Shown: positions 30,055-41,239, counted from the first letter of the stretch. The stretch is 42,956 nt of DNA from Zygnema cylindricum (GCA_037447655.1 JBBHKE010000295.1:191710-234665), one strand, 5' to 3'. Notes: generated by a model not told the origin, from the letters alone. Numbers and translations: made by a program.

Positions 30055-30602
30055 ATTGATACTAACTTAGTGACTTTGTTTGTTTCATTTGTAGGTACGC
30101 AATTCGAATGACGTCCGCGGATATCGCTTCAAAGTCGTACGAAAAGAGGTGGACGAACATACGTGGAATTTCATTTGTTCATTGGATTTCACTTGTACTT
30201 TCGATTTTATTTGTACCTTCGATTTTGATTGTACTTTCCCTCCGTTTGGAATTTTGCGACCTACAAATCACATGTACAATGGACGTTTCATTGGCGCTTT
30301 CTCATTAGTGCGCATTTAAGTCGTGAATCTATATAGGTTCACGCACACACTTAGATAGGAAGGGTTTTGACCCTTCGATTGTAGATTTTGTCAAGTGTAC
30401 CGCAAACGATGTTGGCCACCTATTGGCCAACATCTTGAGTTGTTTGGTTCATATAAAGTAGTTTAGACTTAGGCTAGTTTCTCTTAATCGTAGCGTAGAT
30501 ATTACTTATGCTAATTTCCAAACATATAATTTTTAGCTTCTGGACAATAATTTTCTCTTGGCAGCGGAGCATCTTTCTTGCTCTCTCTCACCGATTGCAC
30601 AC
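30055..30602 (+). repeat. Direct repeat, copy 2 (548 bp)
   Basis: It is colinear with 29138-29643, with a few dozen extra bases (a repeated ttcgatttcacttgtac motif at about 30180-30235). The GATGTTGGCC palindrome is at 30408-30434. It ends caccgattgcacac right where the Copia LTR begins at 30603, while copy 1 continues after the same point. Confidence 0.75.
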
Positions 30603-31358
30603 TGTTAAAACACACGATAGGATCGACTCAACTTCACAAACAATAAATCAAGATGATGCACAGCGGAAGCTTACACACAAATAACTCTCAATCACCACAT
30701 AACAAATCACATCGACAAAATATAAATATATTGCGCCGAAGCTTTTCCAAAACAATCGCTCACTCTTACCAATCTAACTCACTCAGATTCCTAACTCACA
30801 GTTATCACATATTCTCACTCATACTCACACTCACACTAAACATATTGATAATTCATTAATATTTCTAACTCTACTCACTCACTGAGTACTCACTACCATA
30901 ATAAAGAACAAGTACAACTAAAATCAATACATAACAAACATTCCCTAAACATAACGACCAGATGCACTCTGAGTGCGCCTGCCATGGCCTGCAACATCAA
31001 ACTACCTCTTACACTGACAAGTATACTCTCTGCAGTCTGACAAATATGCTCTCTGTGAATCGAACAAAATGTGGCAGGATCGTTGCAGAATCGCAGTAGG
31101 ATCGGCCGTACAAAAGTACGGCCGCTTCGTCATACACATAATATTCCCGCGGACGAAAATATCGCGTCACGCTTCGCGAACCAACATTTCTTTGAAATCG
31201 TCCTACATCCGATTCGTACAAATGATTACCATACGCACCAAACTGAACCGACACTAAAGTACAGTACCGATTGAGACAAAAACATTAACTGACGCGAACT
31301 GAACAAATCATCTGACGGCGCAATTTCGGCTGACGCCGATTCGCCCAATATCCTAACA
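30603..31358 (-). repeat. LTR of the minus-strand Copia remnant
   Basis: Ends TGTTAAAACA on the left and CCTAACA on the right (as read on +), TG...CA in both readings. Length 756 bp. It inserted after a cacac present at the end of the direct repeat. A palindrome gtacaaaagtac (about 31108-31119) and many ctcac words lie inside. Confidence 0.7.
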
Positions 31359-31374
31359 ATCCCCCTCAAATTGG
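31359..31374 (-). other. Polypurine tract of the Copia remnant
   Basis: On the - strand it reads AATTTGAGGGGGATT directly before the TG of the 3' LTR. Confidence 0.75.
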
Positions 31375-31754
31375 GAGAATCATTTGGAGGTGCGACACCG
31401 ATGTGAAGTCGCCCCCTCTCAAACAGAAAATCGTACACATAACACATCTCTGTACTCTCAGGCTATCAAACCAGACGTACTCACCAAACTGACTAACCGT
31501 ACATTTCAAACTAACCGTACACTCACTTTCATAACTCACTTTTCATTTCACTTCACGTCTGACTTTTGACTTCCTCTCACTGAGTCTCTCTCACATTTCA
31601 CTAACTGACTACTCACTGCTCACTTCTTCACATTAAATTTCAAAATCTGACATTATGATTTCTTCTCACTTTCTCTCTCTTCTTTTTTTCTAACCTTACT
31701 CACTTTAAACCGGCAGTTCGCCCATTGGCCCTCTGCCGTTCTCCCACACACGAA

Positions 31755-32594
31755 TTAAAACTGTATCACATTGTGTACTGGAATGTCGTCGAAATCTTCA
31801 TCCGTGCCAGCAAAATATCCGTGACCTCCTCCTCGACCATTTCCGCGACCAAAACCACGACCACGGCCGCCTCTTCCACCTATGTCCGAGTTCCCTTCAC
31901 TTCTATCAAAACACTGCGCACTAACATGTCCCCATCGCTGACACAGGTAACACTATTTTTGAAGATCCAGACAATCTGCCGCAAAATGTCCCAATTTCTG
32001 ACATTTGTAGCATGTCACATTTGCATCATTCTGACTGCCACTAGCACCTGCATACTGCATGCCTCCTCGACCTCCTCTTCCTCCTCTACCACTGCCACCT
32101 CTACCTCTAAAGGATCTCCCACCCCCTCTTCCATTGAGTAAATTCAAAGTGGCATATGTGGCAAAATTAAGTGGGGCAGATTCACGAAATGAAACTAATT
32201 CCTTCACACCTCTACTTTTTCCATCTTTTGTCTTATCCACCCTCTTTAAGTAACTCACAGCATACTCGTACGAAGCCCTTTTCTTTGATTGTATAATATC
32301 ACTTTGAGTACAAAGGTACTCGGGAAGACCGTTCAAGAACACCTGTAATTTGTGATCTTCGTCTAACATTCGTCCAAGATTGGTTAGCTGCTCCACAAGA
32401 ATATTATATTTTTTAACTGCATTGTCAATAGATTCATTTTCTTTAAATCGAAACTGAATGAATTCCTGAAAGACAAATTGCCCCTTATCCTCTACCCCTT
32501 TCTCAAATTGATTCTCCAAACCTACCCAACATTCATGAGCACTTCTATAAGCTAGAAAATGATCTAAAACCGATCCATGGCAACTTTGCATCAA
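31755..32594 (-). pseudogene. Copia Gag with two zinc knuckles, interrupted by stops
   Basis: Residues from 32594 match Copia/UBN2-type Gag: a VGLENQFE, QEFIQFRFKENESIDNAVKK-like capsid region and a YEYAVSYLKRVD region, then an RGG-rich linker and a CCHC knuckle CYKCQKLGHFAADC. A single TAG (31953-31955) follows. The same frame continues with a second knuckle CYLCQRWGHVSAQC, another Gly/Arg-rich stretch, and TGTDEDFDD-like acidic end to a stop at 31755. Upstream, the frame opens at a non-ATG TTG (first ATG is the next codon); a TGA lies about 12 codons before it, so the true N-terminus is lost. Nucleocapsid-type RNA binding is expected. It is the best-supported retroelement protein here. Confidence 0.8.
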
Positions 32595-32694
32595 TCCGTT
32601 AGTAGCCGCGATATCTTTTCATTTCCATAATTTCCTATTAAAGAGATATTTCGGTTCCCTCTCCTCTCCGTTCACAATTTTCCACAAATTTTTC

Positions 32695-32704
32695 NNNNNN
32701 NNNN
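32695..32704. other. Assembly gap (10 N)
   Basis: Ten undetermined bases. The minus-strand Copia element runs into it, so sequence on either side may not be adjacent in the genome. Confidence 1.
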
Positions 32705-33467
32705 ATGTGGGCGGCTGTGAAGGGGGTAGTAGAACCGTACGTTCTCGGTTTCAAAAGGTGGAGGTTTATGAAATGGGTCATGTGTACAAGCGGCTGTTAC
32801 CTAAACATAAGAAAGTCGACCCGCACGGTACGGGGTATATATTTCATGTACGGGGTATATATTTCATGTCGGGCGGTGAGAAGTTCAGTTTGTGGCCTCC
32901 TGTAGACGGGAGGAGTGTTCGAGGAGGTGTATTGCAAAGAAGGAGTCAAAATGGGAAGAACAAAATGGAGATACCGACGGTGCCGGCGTAAGAAACGAGA
33001 GGAGAGGGAACGGTGATAGCAGCCGTGTGTCCGCAGGTGTTAGTAACAGCCACCTCGCAGGAGCTAACGTTCACATTCTACCCGGGACAATCGAGGACTC
33101 TCCACCGACAATGATTGTGGACGCCTGTGTGCCGACGATAGTGGCAAGGGAGAGGAGAGCAAAGAATGCGGCCGTGGCAGCCATAGAGGTAAAACAAGAA
33201 GGGTAAAACTGAGGAAGAAACGTTATGTGGAGGAGCTTGTGAGGAGGGCAGATGTCCTCCGGTGTTTGACTTGAAGAGTGGCGGGCTGTACTTTATATAT
33301 GGGGCATGTACTTTATATATGGGGCATGGCACGCCCAGCTGAAAGAATACAAATCCATTGTCGGCGAACATGTGTACTGGGTAAAGTATTTGGAGGTGGA
33401 AAACTTTGGCTCTTGCATGCCAAGATGATGGGGGAAGTGTCGGCGGGTGTAATCCGTACAAGATGAG
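32705..33467 (+). other. Unassigned stretch with 20-bp tandem duplications and short frames
   Basis: The unit gtacggggtatatatttcat is at 32828-32847 and 32848-32867; gtactttatatatggggcat is at 33287-33306 and 33307-33326. A 94-residue frame (32707-32991), with YKRLLPKHKKVDPHGTGYIF near its middle, spans the first duplication, and its wording looks protein-like. No family is recognised. It may be a fragment of an element lost to the gap. Confidence 0.35.
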
Positions 33468-34998
33468 AATCGATGACAAGTAACATTTCATTTTTTCCCA
33501 AGAGAGACAAGAGCTTCACGAGGAAGTTGGCGAGAAGGTTAGAGCGCAGCTTCGGCAAAATGACGCGTGTAATAGTACAACGAAAATAAATTAGACCTAT
33601 AAAAAACGCGAATGGAATAGTTTCTACAAAAAAAATGCGCATCTTCGTATTATTTGATTCTCTAGAGTTTTTTGAATTGTCTTTTTGGCCTTACTTTGTC
33701 CATAAGGAAAAAGTTAAACTTCAGAACAACGAACAATCCGACCTTCCTATATTTACATTGCGGAACGTTTTTGGTCTTTCCCTAAATAATGTCCGCATCC
33801 TTTTAAAACTCCAAAGGGGGACCGACCTTCAATCGCCATCGTTTTGACCAAAATATTAAATAAGACAAGCGATGACTAGCCGAAAAAAGATGCAACGCAA
33901 AAGGACTTTGTCACAAATAATCTATCAAAGCGGGCTTAAAGGAATGCGTGACGTCCCCTCTCTCTTTGAACATAAGATTCTCCTCTCTAAAACCATTTTT
34001 AAGGCTCTTACGAATCCAACATCTGCCGATTCGCATAATTTAACTATTCGCCAAAATATAAATTTGTCTTTAATATTCTCTTGTGACACGTGGCATGTGC
34101 CGCAAGCTGCGCAGCTATTGGAGTCCTCCGAGTCCACCGACCTTTCCTCCGTATCCCAAGCAAGAAAAACACGTTTGTTACAACTTGCCTTGTAGACATG
34201 CTACCATGTCAAGTTTCTTAACACCGACATTTATGTCCTAAACTTAAAGACCATACCTTATGTTTCGACCTACAGCATTCCCCCCATCCCACCACGTTCC
34301 CCTATTGCCTGTCACCTGGTCTCGGCCGCCTATCTAGCGACATAAAGAAGATCACCTGGTCTCGGCTGCCAATCTAGCGACATAAAGAAGATCTTAGCTC
34401 AACAATCAGGGCCCAGGCTCCGTCGGGGTAATGTACAGTACACCGTGTATCATCATTAGTGTGTACAATTTTACGCATCTTAAAACATTTTTTTTTTCGT
34501 ATACACTTGTCCGATTTTTAATTTGAGATAGCCAATCAGAAGATGAGAATAGTGCCTTTCAATCGCAACCATCGGATCCACATTCCGACATGTGTGTAAG
34601 GAGAAAAGATGTTTTTAGTGGCAAAGAAAGCATTAACCCTAATCGCGATTCACGGTGTACTGGACATAGTACAGCCGCGATATCGCGGGCCAATTAGGTT
34701 GTTGCGTGTGAAGTAGTAATAATCGAAGATCACGCAAATTGCCTTCGAAATTCTTGAGAAACGATTTTAGGTTTGTCCAAATTCGGGAATTGATCTAGGA
34801 AAAACGTCGGAGACGAGGAACTGTTGTTCAAATGCGCCTTCCGTTTGACCTCATACGAAAAGGCCAACTTTCCAGTATGCACCGAATAGCGTCGAATTGT
34901 AAAATACTGTACTTCGCAACAATTCGTCTAGTTCCTAGAATCAGACGCTCTTGACAATTTTGGTGACCTTTATGTGCATCGAGTGAAACGACACCAGT
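33468..34998. repeat. Left arm of a long inverted repeat
   Basis: Reverse complement of 41622-42956 across its length, with clear matching blocks (ggcgagaaggttagagcgcagcttcggcaaa at the outer end, tgcgtgacgtcccctctctc in the middle, ctaggaaa/tcctagg words and cgaatagc near the inner end). Eyeballed identity is about 75-80 percent, with many small indels. A TACACCG element (34439-34659) has inserted into this arm only. Without it, the arms are about 1310 and 1335 bp. Confidence 0.8.
34439..34659. mobile_element. TACACCG TIR element in the left arm
   Basis: Left end TACACCGTGTATCATCATTA, right end ATCGCGATTCACGGTGTA; 221 bp. It is closest to the element at 41240 (shared ttaaaacatttttttt and cacttgtccgatt). 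The right arm lacks it, so the empty site is known. Confidence 0.85.
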
Positions 34999-36940
34999 GA
35001 AAGAAAAAAAGCATCTTATTTTGTTTTTATTTAGCCCTGATTCGCATATCTCTCATTTTAAGCACAACCATGGATGGTCGTAGTTACTTTCATTAGTCTT
35101 CTGTACCAAAAATCCCTTGCCTTTTTCTACATGTACATTTTCTTGGCGTTCCTATAATCTACACATCGGTCGGGCATATCGATAAGGCTAATATTGCAAT
35201 TAAATTACGATGTATCGCGATAAGTTGTCGGGTTAATAATTATCGCAATACCTAGTACACTAGTTTGTATACAAATTTCAAAATCCCACTTCTTACGTTT
35301 TTACGTACGTTTATTTCGTACTGCCTGTTGGAACCCCCACAACCCACCAAATTTCTCGCGATAAATTTTGTTGTTCCCCGAGCAATATTCCGGCCCCTCT
35401 GACCGTTCGATGTTTGATTGATCGAATATCAGATTTATCACGATAAGACATTTGCCAATACACAACATTAATTTTCATAGCTTTAAAAGATCATTCCACT
35501 CACTATAAATATATGTATGCTTCAATTTCATATCACTTACATAATAGCTTGTAAATGATAGCATTGAATACAACACAAGATTACATCACATAACATTTAA
35601 AAAGCATAAGCATAAATAAATCACCACAAAAGTAAGTGAGCCTCCTAGCAAAAGTACACAATATTTCACCAAAAAAAATCTTACCTCAAGTCCTCTCTCC
35701 TTTTATATCTCCGAAACTTAGACGTAAGTCTACATGTTGACAACATTATCAAAAAGGACAATAAATGCACGTATCCACACTTATCAAATAGTCGAAAGGA
35801 TCGAGAAACACGAAAAGCTATCAAATTATCCACACATTGAAAGAATTCACAAATTGTATCACTCACAAGATATCACATCACATATCGGCCAATGTACACT
35901 TATATTACATCAAAGCTTTTCTCTGACAAGCTCTCACTGTACAAAATCATAACTTAGTAGTAAAACAAAACACAAACAAAAAACACTAGAATACACGGCT
36001 ACAGTAACATACCTCACTAATCGATACCGAAACATAACACGGGTAGACTGACCAAGAACGAAAAGGTGTGCGAGACAAGAAACATAGTTGAACAAACACG
36101 CAACACCACAGACCAAACCAAACGTACCTGTAACAACTTAGTTGTATCGAACAACATAATTATAAGCGCAAACCGATACACAATTATACACAACCACGAT
36201 CCAAATCGCGATTCACCGATACTTACGATTCCTAACAATGTCCCAAAAATGACGCCCATAGAACCAAAAATACACAAGTACAAATTAACTAGATAACTAA
36301 GCGCACCCAAAAAATCAGTACAAACGCAAACCATATAAACTAACTCCAATGCAAACCGCGTAATTAGCGCCGGTTCGATGAAAGGTCAATTTAGCAGGCG
36401 CACGATTCTATGATGCAACCCAACAATATAGGGTTTTGGGGGTCTTTATATTTGCCCATAGTTAAATGGGCCCAACTAAAATTCTTACGTATATACACAA
36501 CGGCGAAAAGATAAATAAGAGCATGATAAAAGTTCACACATCACCACCATAAACAAAAATAACCCAACAAAGAACACTTGTTTTATGTCAAAGCTTTTCT
36601 GAATCTCTCTCTCATGAAAAAATTATTCACTACTCAATCTAAAATGCCTATCAATAAACTTATTGTAAAACGAACATACAATAGAAAACGGTACCATATA
36701 CCTCATATGTAATCACTAAAGGCCAAACATAGAGTCCCTGGCTGACAAGATCGAACCAATACAAATATACAATCGTGAAAGCTTGACCGATACGTCGATT
36801 CACACATATTTTCCAAATTTTCCCACTCTCATTGGATGGATGCTTACACCAGTATATAACAAGCCAGACTTAGGTCTAAAGAAAACAAAAGCATAACTTA
36901 CCCCATGTTTTTATAATTGAGATTCACTCAAATATGCATC
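34999..36940. other. Loop of the inverted repeat, first part
   Basis: AT-rich with short frames only. Several cgcgataa and ttatcgcgat words occur at 35180-35470 but I could not define an element. No gene is seen. Confidence 0.45.
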
Positions 36941-36948
36941 ACGATAGC

Positions 36949-37793
36949 TAGTGTTGGGTATCGAGGACCTTTTGCTGATATTCGATATATATCGAATTTC
37001 AGGTACCCGATAATCGATATATCGAAAATCAAAATACCGCAATATATCGCGGATATATCTTCGATATATCTACGATATACCGTATCGCCAATATATCGAG
37101 GCATTAAAAAAAATGAAAATTTTCACAGGTCTCCAAAGTCACATGCCTTTAGACAAGGTGACCGTAAAATCTTTGCCGAAAAGAAATATTGTTTTTTCTT
37201 GAAAGTCACCAGAGTGAAGGAGATCTATTAGGTACAGTGACGTGGTACACTTGCGAAGTACTGTACATAATATGCAAGTACGGATTTTCATATGAAAATG
37301 GTCGGTTTTCAAATTTTTGACAATTTTAGAGATTTAATCGTCAACTTACAAGGAACCACTCAAATCAAAACATGTGTGTAAATATTTGTTTACAAACGAT
37401 ACGCGATGTAATTGAGGCCTCTGTAATGCATAAATTTTGCTGTCCGTACTATTACAAAGACCTCTTGGTGTAACCATATCCTACATGAGTAATTATATGA
37501 ACTACAGAATTAGTATTTTTTTGTCGGCTACATGTTGCGGCGTCTACCTTTAAGTCACGGAACAAAAATCATGTCGTGCGTGGCGTATCAGACAATTTGT
37601 CTTTTTTCGCTAAAATAACATATTATATAAAAATATAAAATATTAAATTTAGTAAAATACTATAATTTGCGATATATATCGCGATAATATATGTTGGTCT
37701 CGGTACGATATATCAAGGATTGTACTCGATCGATATTCGATATATCGAATATTGTAATTCTCGCGATATGAATTTACCCGATACCCAACACTA
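36949..37793. mobile_element. hAT-type non-autonomous TIR element with 8-bp duplication
   Basis: TAGTGTTGGGTATCG at the left is inverted at the right (CGATACCCAACACTA). The 8-bp target duplication ACGATAGC is perfect (36941-36948 and 37794-37801). An 8-bp duplication and a YAGTGTTG-like end are hAT hallmarks. Length is 845 bp. The ends carry dense TCGATATATCG-like repeats (36975-37100 and 37670-37760), like hAT subterminal binding arrays. The 104-codon frame over the left half is an artefact of these repeats. Confidence 0.95.
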
Positions 37794-37801
37794 ACGATAG
37801 C

Positions 37802-38297
37802 CATAATACTGTAATTCGCCACTCTATTGAAACACTTAACTAATAATAAGTGTCTAAACCAAGTATCTAAAGATTTCCTTTAGTGGCTCTCAAAGAATCT
37901 TCTTAAGAGCTTGGCAATATTTGCTCATAATGAAATCAAACGGAAAACGTCCAACTTTGTCCCTAAACTAAGTTACATGAAGCGATTAGTTGCTTCTTTG
38001 TTCCAAACATCCCAATACTTGTTGAAGCATCACAAGTAACCTCAATGGCGGGAATGGTTTCATCCCTGCTACAAGCGTTAGCTAAAATGTTTACCGAAGC
38101 GTTTCTTGAACTAAAATCACTCGTTATTTCATGCAAACATGCAGAAATCAGTATATAAATAAGAGAACTGCGTTTGCCTTCGGGGAAAACCTTATTTAGG
38201 CGCCATGTCTGTCTCGATTTTTTTTTGTCACACGGTCGTACCGCGGGCACGATATAGCGTTGTCGCCTGTCGTGGTACAGACAACCGTACTGTGGCA
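37802..38297. other. Gene-free stretch
   Basis: A 111-residue minus-strand frame (37963-38298) has no recognised domain. Nothing else is seen. Confidence 0.35.
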
Positions 38298-38880
38298 CAA
38301 TTATACGTTGCCGCCCGCCCCCTGGTGTAATTCTACGCTGTCGCCCCAGCTTCCGTAATTCTACGCTACCGCTACGCTGCCGCCCGCCAGCTTGCGTAAT
38401 TCTGCGCTGCCAGCGGCTGGCGTAATTTTACTCTGCCGGCTGCTGGCGTAATTCTACGTTGCCACCAACTGGCGTTATTCTATGCTGCCACTCAGTGGCG
38501 TAATTATATGTTGCCGATTGCTGGCGTAATTCTATGCTGCCACCGGTGTCGGCTGTTGGCGTAATTCTATGCTGCCGGCGGCTTGCGTAATTCTATGCTG
38601 CCGGCAGCTTGCGTAATTCTACGCTGCCGGCTGCTGGCGTAATTCTACGCTGCTGCTCGGTGGCGTAATTCTACGCTTCTATTTGCTGGCATTATTCCAC
38701 GCAGGCGACCGCAGTTGGCGTAATTCTACGCTGCAGCCGGCTGGTGTAATTCTACGCTGCCGTGCGTCAGCAGTTCATACCCCCGTACCTGGCACAATGT
38801 AACGTTGTCGTGTGATCGTTCGCAATAGGGACCGTCGCATCGCTGGCGTAATGTAACATTGCCGCTCGCCAGTATCTACG
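38298..38880. repeat. GC-rich 26-bp minisatellite
   Basis: About 18-20 units of the form ctggcgtaattctacgctgccggc(g/t)g, period 26 bp, mostly tandem from 38298 to 38765 with two outlying units to 38880. Each unit contains GCGTAATTCTACGC, a 5-bp-stem hairpin, and a GCCGGC run. It contrasts with the AT-rich flanks. Confidence 0.9.
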
Positions 38881-39520
38881 AACGACCACCGGCAGTACCG
38901 TAAAAAAAAACACTTTAACTGATCAAATAACCCTTTAGTTTTGTTCCCATGAAGTGTGTATTACTACTGTCAAGAGGAAAAATACAAAATTAAAAATCGG
39001 TTTTTTCGATTAAAAATTATAGACCTTTGGTTGCCGTGTTAAAAACCTTAAATATGCAATATCTGTGTGAGCGCGCGGCGGTGTTTGTACGTTCGCGCGA
39101 CCCAAAACAAGATGTCCCTTATGACCACGGCCCATGTTCCCATGTGCCGTCGGTGCAAAATATATGCCTCAACATACATCCCAAGAGAAAAAAAGGAAAG
39201 GTACGCGTGTGCCATCCTGGCTCAATTGATGCTTAAAATAACATATCAAATGAAAGATTACGAAATATTGTAATTCGTAAGAAACGGTTATTAATAGAGG
39301 GATATATTATTATTGTTGTTGATTTACAATTCACATTACATGCAAGTACGTTTCTAAGTGGTGAAGTATACAAACAGTAATAATATATCATTACATTTTT
39401 TTTGTTTTAAATTGGAGTTGATTTATGAAAGCGGCACAATATGTGTAGATGTCAGTAGCATACATTACTTCACTATTGCAGTTTGAAAGAGTTTATGATG
39501 CGTATGTGACCTTAACGCAA
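38881..39520. other. Gene-free AT-rich stretch
   Basis: No gene or element is recognised; short frames near 39027-39273 overlap in two frames and have no domain. Confidence 0.4.
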
Positions 39521-39527
39521 ACACCCT

Positions 39528-39908
39528 ATGGTTGTTGTTGCAAAGTGTGTAGACGTGAGTACGCATATTCGAGCTGAACAAGAATTCACAATATGTGATC
39601 CGACAATGTACGAACCGACAAGATGTGAACTAACAATATATGAACCTACAAGATATGAACTGCAAATGTACGTACCGACAATATATGAATCTACAATTTA
39701 TAAACCGACAATATATGCACCAGAAATATATAAACCAACAATATGTGAACCAACAATATATGAACGGGCAACAAGAAAGAGGGAGAGAAGAGTGATAGAA
39801 GACGAAAAGGGAGATACAGAGGGAGAAGGGAGAGACAACAAGAGAGAGGGATGGGGGAGAAAAAACAAACGAGATAGGAAAAAAAAAGTCTTGAATCAGT
39901 GTGTCTAA
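39528..39908 (+). CDS. Short frame with tandem YEPTI-like pentapeptides
   Basis: A 126-residue frame. Residues about 27-80 are a run of (Y-x-P-T-x) pentapeptides (MYEPT, IYEPT, IYKPT, IYAPE, ICEPT), coded by a 15-bp tandem unit gaaccaacaatatat at 39597-39767. The remainder is charged (KRERR, KREGWGRKNKR). The DNA repeat drives the protein repeat. A TACACC-family right end follows at 39910-39932, so the whole may lie in a TIR element. I do not know whether it is expressed. Confidence 0.3.
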   Translation: MVVVAKCVDVSTHIRAEQEFTICDPTMYEPTRCELTIYEPTRYELQMYVPTIYESTIYKPTIYAPEIYKPTICEPTIYERATRKRERRVIEDEKGDTEGEGRDNKREGWGRKNKRDRKKKVLNQCV

Positions 39909-39909
39909 C

Positions 39910-39932
39910 ACTAATAGCAATCCATGGTGTAT
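39910..39932 (-). mobile_element. TACACC-family terminus
   Basis: CACTAATAGCAATCCATGGTGTA is a family right end. A left partner was not identified. Confidence 0.5.
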
Positions 39933-40404
39933 TTAGATGTTTCCATAAACATGGGAAGGTAATACAATGTGAAATTTGACATTTCTTTTACAATTGTGAA
40001 ATAAAGAAGTTTCGAAAGAAACTTATCTGTAACATTGTTAGAGCTGTAAAAAGTTAATATCAAAAATTATGTTTAATCCTAATTGGGTTGTTAACGTTTT
40101 AAAGTAAGTTGCATAGGTATACATACTTCGACACACTTATGTTCTAACACTACTATTTCTTCAATGGAATATTATTGCTGTTTGGAAGTGTGTATGTTTT
40201 CTATGCTTATACCATCACTCTATGGGTGTTGTTCGAATAAAAGTTACAGAAAGACTCTTTACATATAATGCATGTCGTACAATTGCTTATTGAACACATA
40301 AACGTATATTTGTATAATACTTTGGTAAGGCTCAACAAAGCGTGATAAAACAACACACGATACATGCCCATATAACAAGCACAACAAAACACGACACGAA
40401 TCAT
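39933..40404. other. Gene-free stretch before the first Helitron-like end
   Basis: AT-rich. No gene is recognised. Confidence 0.4.
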
Positions 40405-40432
40405 GTCCGTGTAACGGGCATTGATTAACTTA
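40405..40432 (+). mobile_element. Helitron-like 3' end, variant
   Basis: GTCCGT-GTA-ACGGGC (40405-40419) hairpin, nine bases, then CTTA and T. The spacing is the same as at 40905, but the canonical CTRR is CTTA here. Confidence 0.5.
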
Positions 40433-40904
40433 TGCGAACAAAAACATATTGTGTAACAAAACACACCAACATGAGATCTGTAGCTAAAAATAAATATTTG
40501 TGTTCTGACAGTTACACATAGATATAGGCGGAGAATGATTAGTTAAGTATAGTTAGTCAGTTGAAATTGTTAGCGCAACACACCATTGAACGTTATTACA
40601 AAGGTGACGCTCAGTCATCAATAAACCCATTTAATCTCAATTACAATATTCCTGTTGTGAAGTAGACTAAATATGATCATGAACTTCAAAACATGTTTGT
40701 TTGCACAGAATGATATCTTTCATGGGACATTATCTCGGCTTAAAGTTGTCTATATTTGTGTTGTAAATCAAAACACCCTATGGTTGTAATTCCCATAAAT
40801 AATTTACATTTGTATAGTTCATCAAAAAACCCACCTGTAGTTGTTCCCAAATATATAGAGTACAAAAACTCTATACAACCTTAAACACACACAACACGAC
40901 CTTT

Positions 40905-40932
40905 GCCCGTGTAACGGGCTTTGATAAACTAG
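40905..40932 (+). mobile_element. Helitron-like 3' end, canonical
   Basis: A perfect 6-bp-stem hairpin GCCCGT-GTA-ACGGGC (40905-40919), nine bases, then CTAG at 40929-40932 followed by T. Helitron 3' ends have a short hairpin about 10 bases before CTRR, with insertion between A and T. An acacgacc-type stretch precedes the hairpin in this copy and at 40391. The 5' TC end and any Rep/helicase gene are not seen. Confidence 0.6.
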
Positions 40933-41239
40933 TATTGTAAAATAATGTCCCCACACTTGATAGTGAGTGTGTCGACACGGAAAAGCGTAATCAAATTTGA
41001 TTCCTGGTAGTAAAGACGTGGGGAAATAGCGCAAACTTGTTTTCACAGGTTCGAATGTTGACCATATGAACACAACCTATATCGGCTATAGTATGTGAAC
41101 GTGTATCCAATTTAGTGTTAGATGTATAAAGTCGCGTTACTTTCTGTTGGCTTTAGGCCCTTAAACCCAAAACATATTTAATAACAATATTTTTCCTTTA
41201 CGCTAATAATTTATTTACACTAGTAGCCAATCGTGGTGG

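Larger units (their letters stand above)
30603..32694 (-). mobile_element. Copia-type element remnant on the - strand, without pol
   Basis: The 3' LTR (30603-31358, reading on the - strand) starts TGTTAGGATATTGGGCG and ends TTTTAACA. A polypurine tract (aatttgagggggatt) lies just before it at 31359-31373. The gag lies at 31755-32594. Between gag and the polypurine tract there are only ~380 bp, so no pol can fit. The 5' LTR would lie past the assembly gap at 32695. It resembles gag-only non-autonomous elements, or is an internally deleted copy. Confidence 0.7.

Noticed and set aside
36917-37231. 104-codon frame with YISNFRYPIIDISK
   Set aside because: It is the translation of hAT-type subterminal repeats (TCGATATATCG).
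38298-38880. CRISPR-like or rRNA-like GC-rich block
   Set aside because: It is a simple 26-bp tandem repeat with no spacers and no rRNA core motifs.
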